Shown here in pieces: positions 1 through 5,496 of a DNA stretch of 5,496 bases; position 1 is the first letter of the stretch, and each line of letters starts with the position of its first letter. The translations under genes and the position numbers were made by a program. The DNA is from an uncultured Collinsella sp. Lineage in GTDB: Bacteria; Actinomycetota; Coriobacteriia; Coriobacteriales; Coriobacteriaceae. The notes beneath the pieces were generated by a model. It made no database searches and was not told where the DNA came from. It saw only the letters and a program-made list of their open reading frames with translations. The stretch spans positions 1-5,496 of the forward strand of contig CAAENA010000021.1 of NCBI GenBank assembly GCA_900757205.1, written 5' to 3'.

Positions 1-15
1 GGTAAGATAGTCCGC

Positions 16-1827
16 ATGAATACTTCAATTGACATTTCCCACATCCGCAACTTCTCAATCGTTGCGCACATTGATCATGGCAAGTCCACGATCAGCGACC
101 GCATCCTCGAGCTCACCCATACCGTTGACGAACGCGACATGGAGTCGCAGCTGCTCGACACCATGGATATCGAGCGCGAGCGCGGCATCACGATCAAGTC
201 CAATGCCGTCCGCGTTTCCTATGACGCCGACGATGGTGAGACGTATCAGTTCAATCTGATCGATACGCCGGGCCACGTGGACTTTACCTATGAGGTCTCG
301 CGCTCGCTGGCCGCCTGCGAAGGCGCGGTGCTCGTCGTCGACGCCACGCAGGGCGTCGAGGCGCAGACCGTCTCCAACGCGACGCTCGCCATGAACGCCA
401 ATCTGGACATTGTGCCGGCCATCAACAAGATCGACCTGCCCTCGGCCCATCCCGATGAGGTTAAGACCGAGATCGAGGATGACCTGGCGATCCCTGCCGA
501 TGATGCCGTGTGCGTCTCGGGCAAGACCGGCGAGGGCATTCACGATCTGCTGGAGTCCATCGTCTTTTTGATTTCGCCGCCTAAGGGCGATGCAAACGCT
601 CCGCTCAAAGCGCTCATTTTGGATTCGTACTTTGACGAGTATCGCGGTGTGGTGGCTACGGTGCGCGTCTTCGATGGTTCCATCAAAAAGGGCGATACCC
701 TGCTTATGATGCAGGCCAAGGGCGACTTTTTGGTCGACGGCGTGGGCGTCAAGCGTCCTGCCGAGACCCCGGTCGACGCGCTGACCGTCGGCGAGGTTGG
801 CTATGTGGTCACGGGTCTGAAGGACCCCGAGGCTGTGCGCGTGGGCGATACCCTTACGTGGGCTTCGAACCCCTGCCCCGAGCCTCTGCCGGGCTACCGC
901 GAGGCCAAGCCCATGGTCTACACGGGCCTGTTCCCGATCGACAACAAGGACTACGAGAACCTGCGTGACGCCCTCGATAAGCTGCACGTCAACGACCCGT
1001 CGTTGGTGTGGGAGCCCGAGACCTCGGTGGCGCTCGGCTTTGGCTTCCGCGTGGGCTTCCTGGGCCTGCTGCACATGGAAGTCGTCAAGGAACGCCTGGA
1101 GCGCGAGTTCAACCTGGACCTCATTGCCACGAGTCCCTCGGTCGACTATCACGTCTACAAGACCGACGGCGAAATGATTGATGTCCGCAGTCCGCAGGAC
1201 CTTCCCGAGGCCACACGCATCGATCGTATCGAGGAACCCTACCTCAAGGCAAAGATCATCTGTCCGCCTGAGTACACGGGTGCCGTCATGCAGCTCGCCA
1301 TCGAGCACCGCGGCGTCACAACCGACATGATCCACCTGACGAGCAAATCGGTCGAGATGCGCTTCGATATGCCGCTCGCCGAGCTCATCTTGGACTTCTT
1401 CGATCAGCTCAAGAGCCGCACCAAGGGTTACGCCTCGCTCGACTATGAGTTCAACGAATATCGCCCCTCTGAGCTCGTCAAGCTCGACATCCTGCTTTCG
1501 GGCGACGAGGTGGACGCGCTGTCGTTTATCGTCCATAAGGACAAGGCATATGGCCTGGCCCGTGGCCTGTGCGACAAGCTCAAGGAGATCATCCCGCGTC
1601 AGCTGTTCGAGGTGCCCATCCAGGGTGCTATCGGCAACAAGATCATCGCCCGTTCCACCGTCAAGGCGCGTCGCAAGGACGTTCTTGCCAAGTGCTACGG
1701 CGGCGATATCTCGCGTAAGCGCAAGCTGCTCGAGAAGCAGAAAGAGGGCAAGAAGCGCATGAAGGCCATCGGATCGGTCGAGGTCCCGCAGGAGGCCTTT
1801 ATGGCGATCCTCAAGGTGGACGAGTAG
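16..1827 (+). CDS. lepA: Elongation factor 4 (LepA), ribosome-associated translational GTPase
   Basis: LepA/EF-4 is a GTPase that binds the ribosome and has been linked to back-translocation and to ribosome assembly. The 603-residue length is close to the usual ~600. The GTPase motifs are all present: G1 AHIDHGKST (17-25), G2 region RGIT (56-59), G3 DTPGH (83-87, H87 being the catalytic-type histidine), G4 NKID (137-140) and G5 SGKTG (168-172, where SAKTG is more usual). The beta-barrel and EF-G-like domains III and V follow. The LepA-specific C-terminal domain ends with the family signature AKCYGGDISRKRKLLEKQKE (from residue 558), which separates it from EF-G and TypA. The ATG start places G1 where LepA proteins normally have it; only 15 bases lie upstream, with GGTAAG (1-6) as a weak possible ribosome site. 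It is the first visible gene of a tight run with dus and hemW. Nothing looks broken. Confidence 0.98.
   Translation: MNTSIDISHIRNFSIVAHIDHGKSTISDRILELTHTVDERDMESQLLDTMDIERERGITIKSNAVRVSYDADDGETYQFNLIDTPGHVDFTYEVSRSLAACEGAVLVVDATQGVEAQTVSNATLAMNANLDIVPAINKIDLPSAHPDEVKTEIEDDLAIPADDAVCVSGKTGEGIHDLLESIVFLISPPKGDANAPLKALILDSYFDEYRGVVATVRVFDGSIKKGDTLLMMQAKGDFLVDGVGVKRPAETPVDALTVGEVGYVVTGLKDPEAVRVGDTLTWASNPCPEPLPGYREAKPMVYTGLFPIDNKDYENLRDALDKLHVNDPSLVWEPETSVALGFGFRVGFLGLLHMEVVKERLEREFNLDLIATSPSVDYHVYKTDGEMIDVRSPQDLPEATRIDRIEEPYLKAKIICPPEYTGAVMQLAIEHRGVTTDMIHLTSKSVEMRFDMPLAELILDFFDQLKSRTKGYASLDYEFNEYRPSELVKLDILLSGDEVDALSFIVHKDKAYGLARGLCDKLKEIIPRQLFEVPIQGAIGNKIIARSTVKARRKDVLAKCYGGDISRKRKLLEKQKEGKKRMKAIGSVEVPQEAFMAILKVDE
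1813..1820 (+). promoter_or_regulatory. Ribosome-binding site of the dus gene, inside the lepA 3' end
   Basis: AAGGTGGA differs by one base from an AAGGAGG-type Shine-Dalgarno core and ends 11 nt before the ATG at 1832. It lies within the last codons of lepA, whose stop is 4 nt before the start, which suggests translational coupling. Confidence 0.6.
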
Positions 1828-1831
1828 GTCT

Positions 1832-2875
1832 ATGGCGCTTTCTGAATACAGCAAGCGGCTGCTGGGCGCCTATGCCGAGCAGCCGTTCCTTATGGCTCCC
1901 ATGGCGGGCGTGACCGACCCTGCCTACCGCATCATGTGCCGCCGCCGCGGTGCCAACCTTGCCTACAGCGAGATGGTGAGCGTGGCGGGCCTTGCCTATG
2001 CCAGCAATAAGACGTGGCGCCTGGTGCTACCGGCCGACGAGGAGCAGCAGATTTGCGTGCAGCTCTTTGGCTCCAAGCCCGATCAGTTTGCGAGCGCCGT
2101 CGCCGCCGTCGAGGAGCGCGTTGGCGATCGCCTGTCGCTCATCGATATCAATATGGCATGTCCCGCCCGCAAGGTCGTTACCAAGGGCGAGGGTTCGGCG
2201 CTCATGCGCACGCCCGACCTGGCCGAGAAGATCGTCGAGGCCACGGTGGGCGCGGCGCACGTGCCCGTGACCGTCAAGATTCGCAAGGGCTTTTATGCCG
2301 AGGACCGCAATGCCGCGACATTTGCCCAGATGCTTGAGGGCGCAGGGGCTGCCGCAGTCGCCGTGCATGGTCGTTGCGCCACGCAGCTCTACACGGGCCA
2401 GGCCGATTGGTCGGTCGTCGATGAGGTTGCCGACGCTGTCGAGATTCCCGTGATTGGTTCGGGCGATGTGTTCTCGGCCGAGGACGCTGCTGAGCATCTG
2501 CACGGCTCGGGTGCCAGCGCGGTGTTTATCGCGCGCGGCATCTACGGCAATCCGTGGGTGTTCGGCGATGCCCGAGCCCTTGCACTCGATGGCACGCCGG
2601 TTCCTTCTCGCTCCTCGGTCGAGCGCCTGGAGGCTCTGCGCGAGCACCTGACGTTGACGCACGAGCTTCTGCCGCTCATGTCGCGTGCTCGCACGTACGC
2701 AAGCTGGTACTTAAAAGGCATGCCCCATGCCGCCGCCTGGCGCGCTCAGGTGGTGCGTTGCTCTACGTACGAGGAGTTCATGTCGCTGGTCGATGATATC
2801 GAGCGCGATGTGGTGGCCTGCGAGGCCGCGCTTGCCGCCGGCGAGTCGGTGCCTGCTCATCCGCTGGAGGCTTAA
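1832..2875 (+). CDS. dusB: tRNA-dihydrouridine synthase, DusB/NifR3 type
   Basis: This flavoenzyme family uses FMN and NADPH to reduce uridine to dihydrouridine in tRNA. The 347-residue protein shows the family's TIM-barrel motifs in order: APMAGVTD (22-29, FMN site), SEMVSVAGL (46-54), QLFGSKPDQF (77-86), DINMACPARKV (105-115) with the likely catalytic acid C110, GSALM (121-125), VTVKIRKGF (146-154) with the FMN-contacting K149, HGR (179-181) followed by Q-x-Y-x-G-x-ADW, GSGDV (209-213) and ARGIYGNPWVF (234-244). The C-terminal helical tRNA-binding part includes YLKGMPHAAAWR. Deviations from the usual family text are ACP for GCP, GSGD for GNGD and HGRCA for HGRTR; all are mild. Subfamily DusB/NifR3 is inferred from these motifs, not from a tree. 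The gene starts 4 nt after lepA and ends 2 nt before hemW, so it is part of the same operon. Confidence 0.94.
   Translation: MALSEYSKRLLGAYAEQPFLMAPMAGVTDPAYRIMCRRRGANLAYSEMVSVAGLAYASNKTWRLVLPADEEQQICVQLFGSKPDQFASAVAAVEERVGDRLSLIDINMACPARKVVTKGEGSALMRTPDLAEKIVEATVGAAHVPVTVKIRKGFYAEDRNAATFAQMLEGAGAAAVAVHGRCATQLYTGQADWSVVDEVADAVEIPVIGSGDVFSAEDAAEHLHGSGASAVFIARGIYGNPWVFGDARALALDGTPVPSRSSVERLEALREHLTLTHELLPLMSRARTYASWYLKGMPHAAAWRAQVVRCSTYEEFMSLVDDIERDVVACEAALAAGESVPAHPLEA
2865..2870 (+). promoter_or_regulatory. Ribosome-binding site that supports the GTG start of hemW
   Basis: TGGAGG lies 7 nt upstream of GTG 2878, inside the last codons of the dus gene. Spacing is ideal for this GTG and it places the radical-SAM cysteines at the usual distance from the N-terminus, so the GTG start is preferred over any later ATG. 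Confidence 0.75.
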
Positions 2876-2877
2876 GG

Positions 2878-4110
2878 GTGGCCGTTACCGCGCTGTACGT
2901 GCACGTGCCGTTTTGCGCTCAAAAATGCCGCTATTGCGACTTTGACTCGCGCAGCTTTGCTCTGTGTGATTTGGATGCTGCGCTCGATTCCTATTTTGAG
3001 CAGCTGTATGCGCGCCTCGATTCCTTTGGCGACGCCGGGGCGCTTGCGCAGGTCCGCACGGTCTATATTGGCGGCGGCACGCCCTCACTGGCTGGGGAGC
3101 GCCTGGTGAAACTTGCCCGTCGTATCTCCATGTGGTGCAAGCCCGTTGAATTTACTTGCGAAGCCAATCCTGAGTCGCTGACCGTCGAGCCCGCCACCGC
3201 GCTTGCCGAGGCGGGTGTCACGCGCATCTCTCTGGGCGTGCAAACACTCGACAATACCGAGCTGGCTGCTATTGGCCGCATTCACGATGCTAATCGGGCA
3301 CTTGCGGCTATCGCGACGGTGAAGGAAGTTGGCCTCGATGTGTCGTGCGACCTGATGTGCGGCCTTCCCGGGCAGACGGCCGCAAGCTGGCGGAGCACGC
3401 TCGATGGCGTGCTGGCGGCGGCGCCGCATCATGTGTCGATCTACCCGCTCACGCTTGAGGAGGGGACGCCCCTTTATCGCATGGCGTGCCGTGACGAGTC
3501 GCTCGAGCCCGATGAGGATTTTCAGGCTTCGTGCATGGACGCGGCGCGTGAGCGCCTGGGTGCGGCCGGCTATCATCCGTATGAGGTGGCGAGCTACGCG
3601 CTCGACGGCCATGAGTGCGCCCATAACATTGCCTACTGGACCGGACAGGGCTACCTGGGCCTGGGTCGTTCTGCCGCGGGCATGCTCGACGACGAGGATT
3701 TCGACCGTCTTGCAGGTTTGTTCCCCGGCGTGTCTGCTCGAGGCGACGCGTACCGTGTGCGTTTGGTTCAGCGCGACGATGACGCGACGTCGTTTGAGGC
3801 CGAATACCTGTCGCAGCGAGAGGCTGCGGCCGAAGACCTGATGCTCGCTTGTCGCATGACGCGCGGTATTGCGTCCGACCTGTTGGTTCGCGCGGCTCGT
3901 GTCATCCCGGCCGATGAGCTGACAGCCGCTTGTGATCGCGCGCTCGAATTGGGTCTTGCCACTTGGGTGCCCGAGACGCTCTGGGGTCATGAGGGACCCT
4001 TCACTACGTCAGATGTCGACGCGGGCCATGTTCGAGCTCGTTTAGCACCGACACACCTGGGCTGGCTCGATGGAAATGTTCTGTTCGAGCTGTTTTGGGA
4101 TCTAGCTTAG
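2878..4110 (+). CDS. hemW: HemW, radical-SAM-type heme chaperone (formerly annotated as HemN-like oxidase)
   Basis: HemW proteins bind heme and deliver it to membrane cytochromes; they lack the coproporphyrinogen oxidase activity of HemN despite similarity. The 410-residue protein opens with the 4Fe-4S/SAM motif C13-x3-C17-x2-C20 followed by D-F, the HemW form, where HemN has CxxxCxxCxC. Further motifs are YIGGGTPS (63-70), TCEANPESLT (93-102), GVTRISLGVQTLD (113-125), DLMCGLPGQT (158-167), HVSIYPLTLEEGTPLY, YEVASYALDGHECAHN and a HemN-C-like end with THLGWLDGNVLFELF. There is no long N-terminal extension, again fitting HemW. One oddity is GLGRSAAGM where HemW usually reads close to GLGxGAHS. 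The start is GTG, 2 nt after the dus stop. HemW genes commonly lie between lepA and the hrcA/dnaK/dnaJ heat-shock genes, as here, except that hrcA is missing. Confidence 0.95.
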   Translation: MAVTALYVHVPFCAQKCRYCDFDSRSFALCDLDAALDSYFEQLYARLDSFGDAGALAQVRTVYIGGGTPSLAGERLVKLARRISMWCKPVEFTCEANPESLTVEPATALAEAGVTRISLGVQTLDNTELAAIGRIHDANRALAAIATVKEVGLDVSCDLMCGLPGQTAASWRSTLDGVLAAAPHHVSIYPLTLEEGTPLYRMACRDESLEPDEDFQASCMDAARERLGAAGYHPYEVASYALDGHECAHNIAYWTGQGYLGLGRSAAGMLDDEDFDRLAGLFPGVSARGDAYRVRLVQRDDDATSFEAEYLSQREAAAEDLMLACRMTRGIASDLLVRAARVIPADELTAACDRALELGLATWVPETLWGHEGPFTTSDVDAGHVRARLAPTHLGWLDGNVLFELFWDLA

Positions 4111-4140
4111 GCCGCTCGGGTAGAATTACCGGAATATATA
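4095..4140 (+). promoter_or_regulatory. Possible promoter ahead of the first dnaJ gene
   Basis: The gap after hemW contains an AT-rich island (4121-4140) in otherwise GC-rich DNA. TAGAAT (4121-4126) matches a -10 box at 5 of 6 positions. The best upstream element, TTGGGA (4095-4100), matches TTGACA at 4 of 6 but is 20 nt away, longer than the usual 16-18. TATATA (4135-4140) is another possible -10 without a convincing -35. The -10 also lies in an imperfect inverted repeat, GGTA-GAAT-TACC (4119-4130), which could be an operator or chance. No CIRCE or HspR (HAIR) element was found by eye. The call is tentative. Confidence 0.35.
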
Positions 4141-4153
4141 CGCTGCTGTGAGC

Positions 4154-4160
4154 AGGAGGT
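4154..4160 (+). promoter_or_regulatory. Strong ribosome-binding site that fixes the dnaJ start at 4169
   Basis: AGGAGGT is a near-perfect anti-Shine-Dalgarno complement 8 nt before ATG 4169. It decides between three in-frame starts: GTG 4148 would place this site inside the coding region, and ATG 4178 would be 17 nt away. Confidence 0.85.
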
Positions 4161-4168
4161 TGCCGCGC

Positions 4169-5272
4169 ATGGCGACGATGAACGAAAAAGATTACTACGA
4201 GATTCTAGGTGTCTCCAAGGACGCCACCTCGCGTGATATTCAAAAGGCCTTCCAGCAAAAGGCCCGTAAGCTCCATCCGGACGTCAACAAAGAGCCGGAT
4301 GCCGAGGAAAAGTTTAAAGAGGTTTCCGAGGCCTACGCCGTGCTTTCGGATGAGCAAAAACGTGCGCGCTACGATGCCATGCGTTCTGGCAATCCCTTTG
4401 CCGGTGCCCCTACGGCTTCGCCCTATGGTGGCGGCTATGCCGGCAACACGGGCTATGGCAATCCCTTTGAGGGCGGCTTTCCTTTTGGCGGTGCCTGGGG
4501 CCAGCAGCGTCGCGGCCAGGCTGCCTACAATCCCGAGAACGGCGCCAACGTGGTCGTCGATATCAAACTGGACGCCAAGGAGGCCAAGGACGGTGCCCGC
4601 AAGACCGTCCGCTATACGCGCTTCGATACCTGTGGTCACTGCGGCGGCTCGGGTTCTGTCTCCTCCGAGCATGCCCATACCTGCCCGAGCTGCGGTGGCC
4701 GCGGGCACATCGACGTCGACTTGTCCTTCCTGTTTGGTGCGGGCACGTTCCAGTCGGTCTGCCCCGAGTGCGGCGGTTCCGGTAAGGTCGTGGCCGACCC
4801 CTGCCCCGATTGCGGTGGCAGCGGTCGTACTCGCGTAACCTCCGAGCAGACGATTGAGTTTCCTGCCGGCACGCACGATGGCGACGAGGTCCGCATTAGC
4901 GGCATGGGTCACGCCGGCACTAACGGTGCCGCTGGCGGTGATCTAGTCGGCCGTGCCCATGTCGAGTCCGAGCGCTTGGAAGGCAAAGCTCGTACCGGTT
5001 TTTACCTGATGGGCATCGTGGCGCCGTTTTTGGTACTCTCGGCCATCTCGGGCGTGTTCTCGGCCTTTGCCGTGATGTGCTTTATTCCGTTTACCATGGG
5101 CCTGTTCATGGTGCTTTCGGACGGCGTGCTTCATCGCAGCCTGCTGTGGTGGAAGCGCGGTGCGATGCAGTTTGCCAACGGTTTTGCCAACGGCTTCATG
5201 TTCGCGCTCGTGTCGGTTTGGTTCGCGAGCTGCTCGCAACGGGCCATGCTTTCGCCTTACGGAATGCAATAA
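4169..5272 (+). CDS. dnaJ: DnaJ-family (Hsp40) co-chaperone with a membrane-spanning C-terminus in place of CTD II
   Basis: J-proteins stimulate DnaK ATPase and hand it substrates. From ATG 4169 the protein has 367 residues. The J domain (about 6-70) carries DYYEILGV and the essential HPD at 36-38. A Gly/Phe/Pro-rich linker (74-116) has two GNPF motifs. C-terminal domain I (about 126-266) is interrupted, as in type I DnaJ, by four zinc repeats: CGHCGGSG (155), CPSCGGRG (172), CPECGGSG (198) and CPDCGGSG (212). After FPAGTHDGDEVRISGMGHAG and GGDLV (257-260/261) the family normally continues into CTD II and a dimerisation tail. Here the sequence instead becomes hydrophobic: 278-316 is long enough for a two-helix hairpin, a loop with H322, R323, K329 and R330 follows, then a third segment at 334-355 and a short tail. 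The basic loop would be cytoplasmic by the positive-inside rule, matching a cytoplasmic J domain. Membrane anchoring is inferred. The start is chosen from AGGAGGT at 4154. Family membership is certain; equivalence to the housekeeping DnaJ is doubtful. Confidence 0.9.
   Translation: MATMNEKDYYEILGVSKDATSRDIQKAFQQKARKLHPDVNKEPDAEEKFKEVSEAYAVLSDEQKRARYDAMRSGNPFAGAPTASPYGGGYAGNTGYGNPFEGGFPFGGAWGQQRRGQAAYNPENGANVVVDIKLDAKEAKDGARKTVRYTRFDTCGHCGGSGSVSSEHAHTCPSCGGRGHIDVDLSFLFGAGTFQSVCPECGGSGKVVADPCPDCGGSGRTRVTSEQTIEFPAGTHDGDEVRISGMGHAGTNGAAGGDLVGRAHVESERLEGKARTGFYLMGIVAPFLVLSAISGVFSAFAVMCFIPFTMGLFMVLSDGVLHRSLLWWKRGAMQFANGFANGFMFALVSVWFASCSQRAMLSPYGMQ
4388..4469 (+). repeat. Pair of 13-bp direct repeats in the Gly/Phe linker of the first dnaJ
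   Basis: GGCAATCCCTTTG occurs at 4388-4400 and again, identically, at 4457-4469, both in frame and encoding GNPF. The interval between them is also Gly/Tyr rich. Identity at the DNA level, including codon choice, suggests a local duplication within the linker rather than convergent composition. Confidence 0.7.
5171..5194 (+). repeat. 12-bp in-frame tandem duplication (FANG-FANG)
   Basis: TTTGCCAACGGT is followed directly by TTTGCCAACGGC, with one synonymous difference. It encodes Phe-Ala-Asn-Gly twice (residues 335-342) at the start of the last hydrophobic segment of the first DnaJ protein. Such short repeats can expand or contract by slippage without breaking frame. Confidence 0.75.
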
Positions 5273-5303
5273 CATCAAACCCTCTGTTTGCGGTTGGCCC
5301 AGC

Positions 5304-5332
5304 TTGGGTATAGGACGCACTGTGACAATAAT
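5304..5332 (+). promoter_or_regulatory. Possible promoter between the two dnaJ genes
   Basis: TTGGGT (5304-5309) and AATAAT (5327-5332, 5 of 6 to TATAAT) are separated by 17 nt within the 81-nt intergenic gap. The implied transcript start would fall almost on the ribosome-binding site, giving a very short leader. TATAGG (5309-5314) with TTTGCG (5287-5292), 16 nt apart, is an alternative. Co-transcription with the upstream gene is equally possible because no terminator is seen. Confidence 0.3.
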
Positions 5333-5339
5333 GAAAGTC

Positions 5340-5346
5340 GGAAGGA
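5340..5346 (+). promoter_or_regulatory. Ribosome-binding site that supports the GTG start at 5354
   Basis: GGAAGGA ends 7 nt before GTG 5354. No in-frame ATG follows before the J-domain motif DYYEVLGV, so this GTG is the only start that yields a complete J domain. Confidence 0.75.
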
Positions 5347-5353
5347 TTCGGTC

Positions 5354-5496
5354 GTGTCGGAAAATAGGGATTACTACGAGGTACTTGGCGTCGACAAGGA
5401 TGCCGACGCGCGGACGATTAAGCGCGCGTTTCTAAAGAAGGCCCGTACCGTACACCCGGACGTTTCGGACGACCCCGAGGCCGAGGCCAAGTTCAA
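5354..5496 (+). CDS. Second DnaJ-family protein, N-terminal J domain only (runs off the window)
   Basis: Forty-seven codons plus two bases are visible. They encode an almost complete first half of a J domain: DYYEVLGV at 6-13, basic helix II (KRAFLKKAR, 23-31) and the DnaK-activating HPD at 34-36, then PEAEAKF leading into helix III. It is clearly paralogous to the gene just upstream (DYYEILGV, HPDV, EEKF in the same places) but differs in detail, so it is not a recent duplicate. Whether it has zinc repeats, CTD II and a dimerisation tail, and so is the soluble housekeeping DnaJ or DnaJ2, cannot be told from this window. The GTG start has a good ribosome site. The gap to the upstream stop is 81 nt. 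Confidence 0.9.
   Translation, partial: MSENRDYYEVLGVDKDADARTIKRAFLKKARTVHPDVSDDPEAEAKF

Noticed and set aside
55..1854. A 599-codon open frame on the minus strand, antisense to nearly all of lepA
   Set aside because: The translation has no recognisable motifs and is what strong GC-biased codon use on the opposite strand produces; lepA itself is intact with every family motif.
2027..2662. A 211-codon minus-strand open frame antisense to the dus gene
   Set aside because: It is a composition-driven shadow of a well-conserved enzyme gene, with no recognisable protein features.
3085..3990. A 301-codon minus-strand open frame antisense to hemW
   Set aside because: It shows no domain or convincing ribosome site and mirrors the codon bias of hemW, which is complete.
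4148..4168. An upstream in-frame GTG (4148) that would extend the first DnaJ by seven residues
   Set aside because: The strong AGGAGGT site at 4154-4160 would lie inside the coding region; it is ideally placed for ATG 4169, which also gives a normal DnaJ N-terminus.
4940..5272. A frameshift or assembly error as the reason for the missing CTD II of the first DnaJ
   Set aside because: None of the other frames across the region encodes CTD II-like sequence, and the hydrophobic frame keeps GC-rich codon use up to a clean TAA.
5276..5290. Small hairpin CAAAC-CCTCT-GTTTG after the first dnaJ as a terminator
   Set aside because: The stem is only 5 bp, AT-rich and not followed by a T tract, so it does not look like a rho-independent terminator.
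5303..5325. CTTGGGT as half of an HspR (HAIR) inverted repeat
   Set aside because: The partner half (close to ACTCAAG) is not present at the required spacing.
4146..5325. CTGTGA plus GGGTA words shared by both gaps ahead of the dnaJ genes, as a common operator
   Set aside because: Spacing between the words differs (28 versus 14 nt) and the words are short enough to recur by chance.

Overview
The window is a compact, GC-rich bacterial chromosome segment with every gene on the + strand: lepA (elongation factor 4), a DusB/NifR3-type tRNA-dihydrouridine synthase gene, hemW (radical-SAM-type heme chaperone), a DnaJ-family gene with an unusual C-terminus, and the first 47 codons of a second DnaJ-family gene cut by the window edge. 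No mobile element, CRISPR array, tRNA or rRNA is visible. Coding density is nearly complete: the only gaps above a few bases are 58 nt (hemW to the first dnaJ) and 81 nt (between the two dnaJ genes). The strongly G/C-biased third codon positions, good Shine-Dalgarno sites and gene set suggest a high-GC gut-type actinobacterium of the class Coriobacteriia, possibly Collinsella or a relative. That assignment is an impression from sequence style, not a database result.

Layout: lepA, dus and hemW are separated by 4 and 2 nt, and the ribosome-binding sites of dus and hemW lie inside the end of the preceding gene. They are almost certainly co-transcribed and perhaps translationally coupled. The short gap after hemW contains an AT-rich stretch with a possible -10 element, so the dnaJ pair may have its own promoter as well as read-through. 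No rho-independent terminator was seen anywhere.

How the genes fit together: lepA-hemW-(hrcA-grpE-dnaK)-dnaJ is a well known gene neighbourhood in Firmicutes, and lepA-hemW-hrcA-dnaJ2 is its actinobacterial counterpart. Here the order is kept, but a dihydrouridine synthase sits between lepA and hemW, and hrcA is absent between hemW and dnaJ. The shared theme is translation (LepA, tRNA modification) and protein or cofactor chaperoning (HemW, J-proteins).

The most notable feature is the first DnaJ protein. It has a J domain, a Gly/Phe-rich linker, C-terminal domain I and all four CxxCxGxG zinc-binding repeats. Just where C-terminal domain II and the dimerisation region should follow, it instead continues into about 90 residues dominated by membrane-spanning hydrophobic segments. 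With an apparent second J-protein gene directly behind it, the locus looks like a membrane-tethered plus second J-protein pair.
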